Shown here: positions 1-5,872 of the stretch, piece by piece | Layout: the number at the start of each line of letters is the position of its first letter | How positions within the stretch are numbered: position 1 is the stretch's first letter | From: Verrucomicrobiota bacterium | GTDB lineage: Bacteria; Verrucomicrobiota; Verrucomicrobiia; Chthoniobacterales; UBA10450 | Assembly: GCA_003219925.1 (NCBI GenBank) | Contig: QHQU01000008.1 | Location: 1-19,571 of the forward strand | Direction of reading: 5' to 3' | Length of the DNA stretch: 19,571 nucleotides | Notes under the pieces: model-generated | Database searches by the model: none | Told to the model about the DNA's origin: nothing | What the model saw: the letters and a program-made list of their open reading frames with translations, nothing else | Made by a program: the position numbers and the translations under genes

Positions 1-345
1 AACAGCAAGGACGGGTATTATTCGAAGTGCAATTATTACGGGACGAAGTCCGGCCGCTCGCTGCTGTTGCGGGTCCGCCAGGCAGGTGAAGGCAGTGTCG
101 ATCCACTAACCGAACTTGATCAGATCGCGTCCAGTGGCGGGAAAATGAAAGTGATCGAGGGCGTAGGCGACAAAGCGGGCATGTTTAGTGGAGCACCTGA
201 GAACGGACTACCGCCGAACGTGATTATGCTTTACGTCGTCAAGGGAAGGTCACTCATCACCATTGGCATTGGCGGAATAGCAGATGAAGCAGCAGCGTTG
301 GAAAAAGCGAAGCAGGTTGCCGAGAAAATCCTGGCGCAATTGTAG
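1..345 (+). CDS. Hypothetical protein, C-terminal part (5' truncated)
   Basis: The frame is open from the first base, so the gene begins outside the window. A TTG at 67 could serve as a start, but the codons before it also read as normal protein (NSKDGYYSKCNYYGTKSGRS), so I treat this as a truncated gene. The 114 visible residues have alternating beta strands (SLLLRVRQ, NVIMLYVVKG, SLITIGIGG) and end in an alanine/lysine-rich amphipathic helix. This looks like the end of a small alpha/beta domain, perhaps of a secreted protein. I do not recognise the family. It is followed after 40 bases by the VOC-fold gene on the same strand. Confidence 0.7.
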   Translation, partial: NSKDGYYSKCNYYGTKSGRSLLLRVRQAGEGSVDPLTELDQIASSGGKMKVIEGVGDKAGMFSGAPENGLPPNVIMLYVVKGRSLITIGIGGIADEAAALEKAKQVAEKILAQL

Positions 346-385
346 CGGGTTTGTGTCAAACGCGAGCGCGCCTAAGGTCAGATAA

Positions 386-763
386 ATGGTAGCGAACGTT
401 CACGGCCCGCAGTTCTCCGGCGGCGCCAACATCGCGATCAAATGCCCGGCCCACACCTACGAACAGACCGTCGCCTTTTATCGCGATACCCTGGCGCTGC
501 CTTTGATTGAAGAGGAAGCGGACGGTTGCATTTTTCAGTTTGGACCGAATCGGCTTTGGGTCGATCTGGTGCCGAATCTGAGTCAGCCTGATGTCTGGCT
601 CGAGGTGGAAACAAATGACACCGAAGCAGCGGCGTCATTTTTAAAAGTGAACGGCATCCCGCGCCGCGATGAAGTGGAGCAATTACGCGAGGATTTCGAT
701 GGCTTCTTCATCTCCGCGCCAAATGGTGTTATCCATCTTGTCATCGGGCACGAGGAAGCATGA
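386..763 (+). CDS. VOC-fold (glyoxalase/bleomycin-resistance-like) protein
   Basis: This 125-residue protein has the length and pattern of a single vicinal-oxygen-chelate domain. The first beta-alpha-beta module has the typical AFYRDTLALPL stretch (about residues 30-40). The second module ends in FFISAPNGVIHLVIGH, close to the family's usual 'DPdGn.iel' ending. VOC proteins use paired modules to bind a metal in lyases, dioxygenases and resistance proteins; the substrate here cannot be told. An AAGG Shine-Dalgarno sequence at 374-377 lies 8 bases before the ATG and supports the start. The last 23 bases overlap the 3' end of the opposing methyltransferase gene. The fold is fairly certain and the function is not. 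Confidence 0.85.
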   Translation: MVANVHGPQFSGGANIAIKCPAHTYEQTVAFYRDTLALPLIEEEADGCIFQFGPNRLWVDLVPNLSQPDVWLEVETNDTEAAASFLKVNGIPRRDEVEQLREDFDGFFISAPNGVIHLVIGHEEA

Positions 764-1427
764 TGCCTTGCGATCGGCCAACCCAGGTACCGAAGCCATA
801 GTAACCGAGGGGGAGTAGCCGGCCGCTGTTCACCAGTTCATCGACCTGTGTTTTCGTGGCCGATACCTTGGAATTATCCGCTGAGCCGCCGTAGTCATCG
901 ATTATCAACCAGCAACCATCCATCAGTTTGGGTCCGTAGCAGTTGATGTCGCGTTTACAATTGGCGTCTGCGTCCAGGATGAGGAGACCCACTTGATCAG
1001 CACCCAAGGCGCCATGAACGGCGGCGACAACCTCGGGCTCAAAGGAACGGCCCTCAACGATTGTGACTCGTTCGGCCACACCTTGCCGCGCGAGATTGCG
1101 TTTTAACGAACCCAAGATGTTGCGGGTGGCCAGCGGATGTTTGCGAAGACTGCCACCGGGCTCAATGGTGATGAGCTTTTTCGCCTCCCTTGCATCCCGA
1201 ACGCCCCACGCTGCCGCGACGGTCGCCCCGCCTCGGAATGCCCCTATCTCGAGAATGGAGCCACGACAGATCCGCGCAAGATGGTAAGTCAGCACCAGAA
1301 CGTCCAGGTGCACCATGGACTCGCGCTTACCGAACTTTTCCAAGTGTCGATGAATCGACTCGTACCGATAAGCCGCCACCGCCTGCATGAGATCAAAGCA
1401 AGCCTGGTAATGCTGTCTGTCATTCAT
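741..1427 (-). CDS. Class I SAM-dependent methyltransferase (Methyltransf_24-like)
   Basis: The 228-residue product (from the ATG at 1427) shows the glycine-rich SAM-binding motif GSILEIGAFRGGATVAAAWG. An acidic second motif follows (LITIEPGGS), then LLILDADANCKRDINCYGPKLM and WLIIDDYGG. The last two match the 'DGDHsYegvk.Dl...lL.pGG.lviDDy' pattern of the CmcI/Methyltransf_24 group, which often acts on sugars, antibiotics or small metabolites. A TTG at 1448 would add seven residues; I prefer the ATG because MNDRQHYQACFDL starts the first helix cleanly. No clear ribosome site is visible for either start. The stop codon lies inside the end of the VOC gene, so the two genes converge with a 23-bp overlap. 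Confidence 0.85.
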   Translation of the reverse strand: MNDRQHYQACFDLMQAVAAYRYESIHRHLEKFGKRESMVHLDVLVLTYHLARICRGSILEIGAFRGGATVAAAWGVRDAREAKKLITIEPGGSLRKHPLATRNILGSLKRNLARQGVAERVTIVEGRSFEPEVVAAVHGALGADQVGLLILDADANCKRDINCYGPKLMDGCWLIIDDYGGSADNSKVSATKTQVDELVNSGRLLPLGYYGFGTWVGRSQGIMLPRAR

Positions 1428-1442
1428 CGCTTTGAGCACTGT

Positions 1443-1658
1443 GCGCAATCAGACTAGGAGCAAGTCAAATCGAGCCAGCCACGAACACGATAGTTCCAGC
1501 TGATGGATTTTACCATCTCGGGGCGGTCATAGACCGCCAGCCTGAGAGCGCAGCGCAATGCTTCGGCGACGTCGTTAATCGCGCACAATTTCGGGCAACT
1601 GTCGCCGGGAGAGCAAGCGAGCTATCGCGCCAAGCTCAATTCATTAGCGCAATCAGAC
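1443..1658. repeat. 12-bp direct repeats bounding the gap after the GNAT gene
   Basis: GCGCAATCAGAC occurs at 1443-1454 and again at 1647-1658. The copies flank the roughly 190-bp gap between the methyltransferase start and the GNAT stop. No gene is visible between them; the gap holds two small hairpins. The pair could be a footprint of an insertion or a duplication, or chance. Confidence 0.4.
1502..1538. repeat. Two adjacent hairpins, one a perfect 7-bp palindrome
   Basis: GGCGGTC (1522-1528) and GACCGCC (1532-1538) form a perfect 7-bp stem around a 3-base ATA loop. Next to it, GATGG and CCATC (1502-1517) form a second stem of 5 bp. On the minus strand both lie downstream of the GNAT stop, so they could help end or stabilise that transcript. 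No T-run follows, so this is not a classical intrinsic terminator. The core may belong to a dispersed palindrome family, which is an inference. Confidence 0.5.
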
Positions 1659-2201
1659 GTGTCGTCCAAAGATCGTTAGGTCGCGCGGGATTTGATCAAC
1701 GCGGGCGATGCCGGGAAGCAGACCCCAGCGCTCGAAGCCGGCGGCTCGGAAAAGGGCGACGCTCGGCTCGTTGTGGCCAAAAATTAATCCAACGAGCGAG
1801 TGTATCTCTAATTGTGGGGCACGCCCGATCGCTTCCTGCAACAATCTTCTGCCCAGGCCACGGCGCCGGAATTGTTCGCTGATGTAAAGGCTGAGCTCGA
1901 CGGTACCGCGATAAGCGCAGCGCGGGAGAAATTCCTTGAAGCTAAGCCAGCCGGCAATCACGCCTTCCACTTCCGCGACCAAAATTGGATGTTGTGCCGG
2001 TGAATGCGCACGGAACCATTCGCGTTGGCTCTCAATCGTGACCGGCTCAAGTTGCGCGGTGGAAATGCGCGAGGCGATAGCCGCGTTATGAATGTCGACG
2101 ATGGCTGGAAGATCGGCTTCGATAGCATCGCGGATTTGTATTCCAGTAGCGGCGGCCGGCAGCGGCGACCCATAAATTTTGTTCTGGAATGTCCCGGCCA
2201 T
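1653..2201 (-). CDS. GNAT-family N-acetyltransferase (phosphinothricin acetyltransferase-like)
   Basis: The 182-residue protein starts its domain at IQIRDAIEADLPAIVDIHNAAI (about residue 21). It contains TVELSLYISEQFRRRGLGRRLL (residues 100-121), the acetyl-CoA pyrophosphate-binding motif A with R/Q-x-x-G-x-G. The later NEPSVALFRAAGFERWGLLPG is motif B as found in the PAT/MddA/YncA subgroup. These enzymes transfer acetyl from acetyl-CoA to the amino group of small amines or amino-acid analogues; the real substrate is unknown. The open frame extends upstream into the hydrolase gene, but that extension is out-of-frame shadow. The ATG at 2201, 10 bases after the hydrolase stop, is the sensible start. 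The two genes are likely co-transcribed. Confidence 0.88.
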   Translation of the reverse strand: MAGTFQNKIYGSPLPAAATGIQIRDAIEADLPAIVDIHNAAIASRISTAQLEPVTIESQREWFRAHSPAQHPILVAEVEGVIAGWLSFKEFLPRCAYRGTVELSLYISEQFRRRGLGRRLLQEAIGRAPQLEIHSLVGLIFGHNEPSVALFRAAGFERWGLLPGIARVDQIPRDLTIFGRHV

Positions 2202-2211
2202 CGGACCGCGG

Positions 2212-3060
2212 CTAGAGCGCCGCAGTATTAAACAGCGCGCTTTCGAAGGTAGGTTGAAAATCGCCGCCCAATGTTTCGCCGATGTGAAACCGCGGACTGA
2301 TGGCGTTTTGCAGGGCGCAAAAAATTTCCAGATCAGCGCGGCCGGCTCGTGCCATCTGTGAGCGCATTGCGGCCGTAGCCAGCGCGGGAGTATTACAGTC
2401 GCGCGAAAGATGGCCCAGGACGACACGCTCAATTTTCCCCGGCAACAGTTGTTCGATCACACTAGCGGCTGCGGCGTTGGAAAGATGGCCGTGGCGCGAC
2501 ATGATCCGCTGTTTCACCGGCCAGGGCCGATGCGGATCGTCCTGCAAAAGTCTTTCGTCATGGTTGGTTTCGATGACCAGAGTGTGTACTTCGCGCAGCC
2601 GTTCGATTAACATTTTGGTGGGATATCCGAGATCGGTAATGAAACCGAGTCCGCGATTGCCGGCATGGAAAGCGTAGCCGACCGGCTCGACGGCATCGTG
2701 TGGGACCGGGAAACTCTGGACCAAAATATCGCAGATAGTGAATTCGCCACCGGTGCGAAAGATGCGCCAGTTTTTGTGCTCACCGAGCCCGAAGCAACGC
2801 ATGGCCTCGGCGGTTTGCGAATTGCAGTAAATTGGAATGGCAAACTTCCGGCAAAGCACCTCCAACCCGCAAACGTGATCGCCATGCTCGTGAGTAAGAA
2901 GCAATCCATCGAGTTGCTCGGGGGTAACGCCACACTGCTCAAGCCGCACTACGATCTGGCGCGCGCTCAGTCCGCCATCGATCAAAATGTGGCAATGACT
3001 GGTGGAAACGAGAGTGCTATTCCCGGCGCTGCCGCTGCCGAGCATGGTCAAACTGAACAC
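2212..3060 (-). CDS. Metallo-beta-lactamase-fold hydrolase, YycJ/WalJ-like
   Basis: The 282-residue protein opens with the family's MLGSGSAGNSTLV signature and has the metal-binding THEHGDH motif (H57, H59, D61, H62). TDLG (D143), GHLSNAAAA (H192) and VLGHLSRDCN (H217) follow. The order and spacing match YycJ-type hydrolases, which bind two metals and are reported as 5'-exonucleases/phosphodiesterases linked to DNA repair and cell-wall control. It is cytoplasmic, with no signal peptide. The start is a GTG at 3060, giving the usual few residues before LGSGSAGN; an ATG five codons later would remove part of the first strand. The length is close to the family norm. The downstream GNAT gene is 10 bases away. 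Confidence 0.9.
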   Translation of the reverse strand: MFSLTMLGSGSAGNSTLVSTSHCHILIDGGLSARQIVVRLEQCGVTPEQLDGLLLTHEHGDHVCGLEVLCRKFAIPIYCNSQTAEAMRCFGLGEHKNWRIFRTGGEFTICDILVQSFPVPHDAVEPVGYAFHAGNRGLGFITDLGYPTKMLIERLREVHTLVIETNHDERLLQDDPHRPWPVKQRIMSRHGHLSNAAAASVIEQLLPGKIERVVLGHLSRDCNTPALATAAMRSQMARAGRADLEIFCALQNAISPRFHIGETLGGDFQPTFESALFNTAAL

Positions 3061-3112
3061 GGCTGATGTTTAGCGGAAGGCAATCGTGTTCACAAATGGA
3101 AACCGCAAATCA

Positions 3113-3185
3113 GTGGAGTAAAGGAGTAGTGGACTTTTGAGCATCTTTCACATCACTCCAATACTCCAGCACTCCACTCCTCCAT
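3113..3185. repeat. Inverted repeat built from ACTCC octamers
   Basis: Four octamers of the form NACTCCAN run from 3154 to 3185, the last one degenerate. The complementary pattern (TGGAGTAA, AGGAGTAG, TGGA) runs from 3114 to 3133. The arms 3113-3133 and 3157-3177 pair at 17 of 21 positions around a 23-base loop. The element fills the gap between the stop of the secreted-protein gene and the start of the hydrolase gene. No T-run follows on the minus strand, so it is not a standard terminator. It looks like a dispersed intergenic repeat. Confidence 0.7.
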
Positions 3186-3193
3186 TCCGGAAG

Positions 3194-4243
3194 TCACGTC
3201 TTCGATAGCCCGACCTGAGCGCAATGAAGAATGATGCGAGCGAATGGAGTCGGGATGAGTAGTTTCGCGTTTTCCTGCTCCTCGTAGCGATCAACGTTCG
3301 TTCGGCCGACTCTCGTCCGAACGCGCTGAAACACCTGAGTATCGATCACGACGATGTTGCCCTGCCGCTTTGATACGGCCTGCACGCGCGCGGCATCGCT
3401 GGCTCGCATTCGTGCGTTAATGAAATTGTAAGTGCTCCAGGTAGCCGCTGCCAGTGCAGCTGCAGATTTCCAGCGGCCTTTCGGATGTTCGTCAACGAGC
3501 TGAATGGCGACGACTTTGTTGGCGATGTCGGTCACCAGATAGAGGCGATTAAAGCGTCCTTCGAAGGCACCGTCATATCCTATATAATAGAGCGAGTTTC
3601 TCGGGAACCCGGGCGCCGCCACCAGTACTCTTGAGGGAACGCTGTGCGCGAGACCGAGATTGGTGGCAGCTTGTTCAGAATCCATCAGATAGGTGATGCC
3701 GTTGTAGATTTTTGTGCCGGCGCCACTCAGATCTACCCCTTCACTACAGTGTGACGACAAAAGTAATTGCAATTCTCGCATGCTGATGTCGCCGCCTTGC
3801 ATGCGAGAGTCGTAGCCCGGCTGGAGCGAAACTTGTAATTGTGTGCCAGGCGTTGTGGAAGGAGCCGCCGCAGGCTTGGCTGGAATAATCGGCGGAATCT
3901 CGGAAGGGACCGCGTCCGGTGACTCGGAGTCCTCAAAGCGAGCGGCAGCACTGGGGATGGTCTGCGATTCGCCCATATACTTTACGCGGATGGAAGTGGC
4001 ATCGCTCGAGACGACCGGAAGTTTCATGCCGGCGGGCAAGACGGTTTCACCGTAAGCGATCTTTACCTTCACCGGTTGGGTCAACACCACGAAGCGCGGA
4101 GCCACTGCAGACGATGAAGAATTGGGAACCTGATCCGGTGGTGACGCAGCAGCGATTGGATTTCTGCATACGCAAATTACAGCGCCCACCGCGCTCAAGC
4201 GAATCGCCTTGCGTATGCTGCCGGATAAGATCGCGGAGAACAC
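3194..4243 (-). CDS. Secreted hypothetical protein with an SH3-like segment
   Basis: The 349-residue product begins with a signal peptide. Its charged N-terminus (SIRKAIRLS) is followed by the hydrophobic stretch AVGAVICVC and a likely cleavage near AAAS (about residue 34). Residues 50-105 (FVVLTQPVKVKIAYGETVL to SAAARFE) are short beta strands typical of a small SH3-like barrel. A proline/alanine/threonine-rich linker follows (about 112-135), then a C-terminal domain of about 200 residues. That domain contains LYYIGYDGAFEGRFNRLYLVTD and a central helix. The start is a GTG at 4243; an in-frame stop lies 12 codons upstream and no better start exists between them. I cannot name the family. It is probably periplasmic. 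Confidence 0.75.
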   Translation of the reverse strand: MFSAILSGSIRKAIRLSAVGAVICVCRNPIAAASPPDQVPNSSSSAVAPRFVVLTQPVKVKIAYGETVLPAGMKLPVVSSDATSIRVKYMGESQTIPSAAARFEDSESPDAVPSEIPPIIPAKPAAAPSTTPGTQLQVSLQPGYDSRMQGGDISMRELQLLLSSHCSEGVDLSGAGTKIYNGITYLMDSEQAATNLGLAHSVPSRVLVAAPGFPRNSLYYIGYDGAFEGRFNRLYLVTDIANKVVAIQLVDEHPKGRWKSAAALAAATWSTYNFINARMRASDAARVQAVSKRQGNIVVIDTQVFQRVRTRVGRTNVDRYEEQENAKLLIPTPFARIILHCAQVGLSKT

Positions 4244-4304
4244 GGTGTAGTGTTTTACCCGACAGAAAATATCAAATCAATGAATAACAAAGCGATGGCA
4301 GAAG

Positions 4305-4392
4305 CGGTCATCCCGAGCGCAGTCGAGGGATCCCGCTGCGAGACCTTAAAGCTAACCTCAACGGGATCCCTCGACGTGGCTCGGGATGACCG
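4305..4392. repeat. Near-perfect 31-bp inverted repeat (GTCATCCCGAG family)
   Basis: Arms 4305-4335 and 4362-4392 match as reverse complements at 28 of 31 positions around a 26-base loop. Each arm has the boxes GGTCATCCCGAG and GTCGAGGGATCCCG. The element sits 5 bases past the stop of the minus-strand gene 4398-5096 and 61 bases before the start of the secreted-protein gene. A related copy lies inside the coding sequence at about 14207-14299. It could act as an RNA hairpin that protects the upstream message or as a mobile palindrome. No transposase is present. Confidence 0.85.
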
Positions 4393-4397
4393 TGAAA

Positions 4398-5096
4398 TTA
4401 GGTCGCGGTCCGCTCCATCAGCGCGAAGATGTGCGTTTTTTTGGCGGAATAATCGAGCGAACGAAATTTGCGGATCTCATCAAGACGCCGGACACCGTTG
4501 AGGGTATCGAGATACTGGGTGTAGCTGGCAGCGAGCTCGCAAGTTTCGAGATAGCGACCGCGCAAATTTTCATCGCGGAATGCATCCGGACATTGCCGGC
4601 TAAAAAGATGAAAACGCAGCCAGCGACGATCGGTCCGGGAAACGCGCTGGGTTTTGCGAAAGAATGCGACAAACAAGAGGAGGACGAGATAAGTATCGAC
4701 CTGCGCTTGGAGCTCGAGATCGCGCGCAAATTCTTCGGAGGCGATTCGGCGCTGGCCGTTCTTGAACTGGAGCGCGGCGTGAAGCGCATGATTTAATTCC
4801 TCCACAAAAACGATCAGGGAGCGAATGTTGGAATCGCTCAATCCGCTGCGCGGGTCATGGCGTTCAAGCTGATCGATCAGCCAGCGCGAATAGTAGATCC
4901 CGACGTAAAGCTGATCGCCGGCGTGGCGAAGAAAAGTGCGTGCGATTTCGTTCAATTCGCGGGCGGAAGCGCCGGCCAATTTGCTGAGGTGAACGGAACG
5001 GGCTCGATCAATGATGCAATCTTCGAGATTAATCCCGACCTGGGCGTAGGTCCGTTCAAGCAGCCGCTGGATTTGGCTGAAGAGGGTTTCGTTCAT
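4398..5096 (-). CDS. Hypothetical helical protein, second gene of a coupled pair
   Basis: The 232-residue protein is predicted from its sequence to be almost wholly alpha-helical. It starts MNETLFSQIQRLLERTYAQVGINLEDCIIDR. It contains VGIYYSRWLIDQLERHDP (about 65-82) and FVEELNHALHAALQF (about 92-106), and a tyrosine/arginine-rich C-terminal third. The VEELNHALHA helix has an E-x-x-x-H spacing seen in some metal sites, but no family is recognisable. There is no signal peptide. The hydrophobic patch YLVLLLFVAFF (about 136-146) is short and could be a buried helix. The ATG overlaps the stop of the upstream gene by four bases (ATGA at 5096-5093), so the two are translationally coupled and probably work together. 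Confidence 0.75.
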   Translation of the reverse strand: MNETLFSQIQRLLERTYAQVGINLEDCIIDRARSVHLSKLAGASARELNEIARTFLRHAGDQLYVGIYYSRWLIDQLERHDPRSGLSDSNIRSLIVFVEELNHALHAALQFKNGQRRIASEEFARDLELQAQVDTYLVLLLFVAFFRKTQRVSRTDRRWLRFHLFSRQCPDAFRDENLRGRYLETCELAASYTQYLDTLNGVRRLDEIRKFRSLDYSAKKTHIFALMERTAT

Positions 5097-5785
5097 ACCA
5101 GCGTTGGCCGGTCGCCTTCATCTAGATTGAGCAAACGATCGGCCAGTTGATTGAGCGCGAGCCGCACATCGCGAAAACGATCGGCCAGCTCGGCATAAAC
5201 ATCGTTAAGTTCACAGCGCCTGGCGGTCGCGTGAGAAGCGACGAGGTGATAATTGCGCCGTCCTATATTTTCATAAAAGCCGATGTCAGGGGCCCCGCGC
5301 AGGCTGCGCCGTTGCGTGTTCTCATGAAAAATCCCACTGATGAAGAGCGAGTAATTGCCGACGTGGGCGCGCAACAAGAATGCTTCATCCTGCGTGGCGC
5401 GGGAAAGCGCGATTAGCATATCGGAGAGATACTGACGCGGCGATTCGTCGGCCTCGGCTTGAGGGCCGCGCAGAAGATGCGCGCGAGAGAAATTCTCGAG
5501 CAGCGAACCGACGTAATCGCACAGTTTGCGATCGCGGATTCCGGCGTCACGCAAGACGTATCGCGCCAGCACATAGAAGTAGAATTGGGACGAGATGCGC
5601 AGCTGGCTGTCATTGCACAGAATGGCCTCCACCAGGCGCGGGGAATCGATAACGGAATCGCGGGTCTCGGAATCGGCCAGAAGATCGACCAGGGAGACGG
5701 ATTCGGATTGAGAGCGTGCCAGAGTGCGCACGACAAAATCAAAATCCGCTGCGGTAAACCGCGCCCGACAATTCGCCTGAATCAT
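5093..5785 (-). CDS. Hypothetical protein, first gene of a coupled pair
   Basis: From the ATG at 5785 the product is 230 residues, almost the same length as its partner. An upstream ATG at 5848 would add 21 residues (MGWFGSTLLRSGTFSAYNGF) that look unconserved, so I prefer the inner start; neither has a good ribosome site. The sequence is mostly helical: FTAADFDFVVRTLARS, SPRLVEAILCND, FYFYVLARYVLRDAGI, QYLSDMLIALSRAT. It includes a stretch HVGNYSLFISGIFHENTQRR followed by a basic segment. It ends with a long amphipathic helix (about 195-222) that could pair with another helix. I do not recognise the family. It follows the TPR membrane-protein gene closely and shares a four-base overlap with the next gene. 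Confidence 0.72.
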   Translation of the reverse strand: MIQANCRARFTAADFDFVVRTLARSQSESVSLVDLLADSETRDSVIDSPRLVEAILCNDSQLRISSQFYFYVLARYVLRDAGIRDRKLCDYVGSLLENFSRAHLLRGPQAEADESPRQYLSDMLIALSRATQDEAFLLRAHVGNYSLFISGIFHENTQRRSLRGAPDIGFYENIGRRNYHLVASHATARRCELNDVYAELADRFRDVRLALNQLADRLLNLDEGDRPTLV

Positions 5786-5872
5786 CGAGAATCCATTATA
5801 AGCACTGAAGGTGCCAGAACGCAAGAGAGTCGAACCAAACCAGCCCATTATAGTAGTTCCGGGCGGCTTGGT

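Noticed and set aside
2202..2432. Upstream extension of the GNAT reading frame into the hydrolase gene
   Set aside because: The added 77 residues are an out-of-frame shadow of the YycJ-like hydrolase; the GNAT domain begins after the ATG at 2201.
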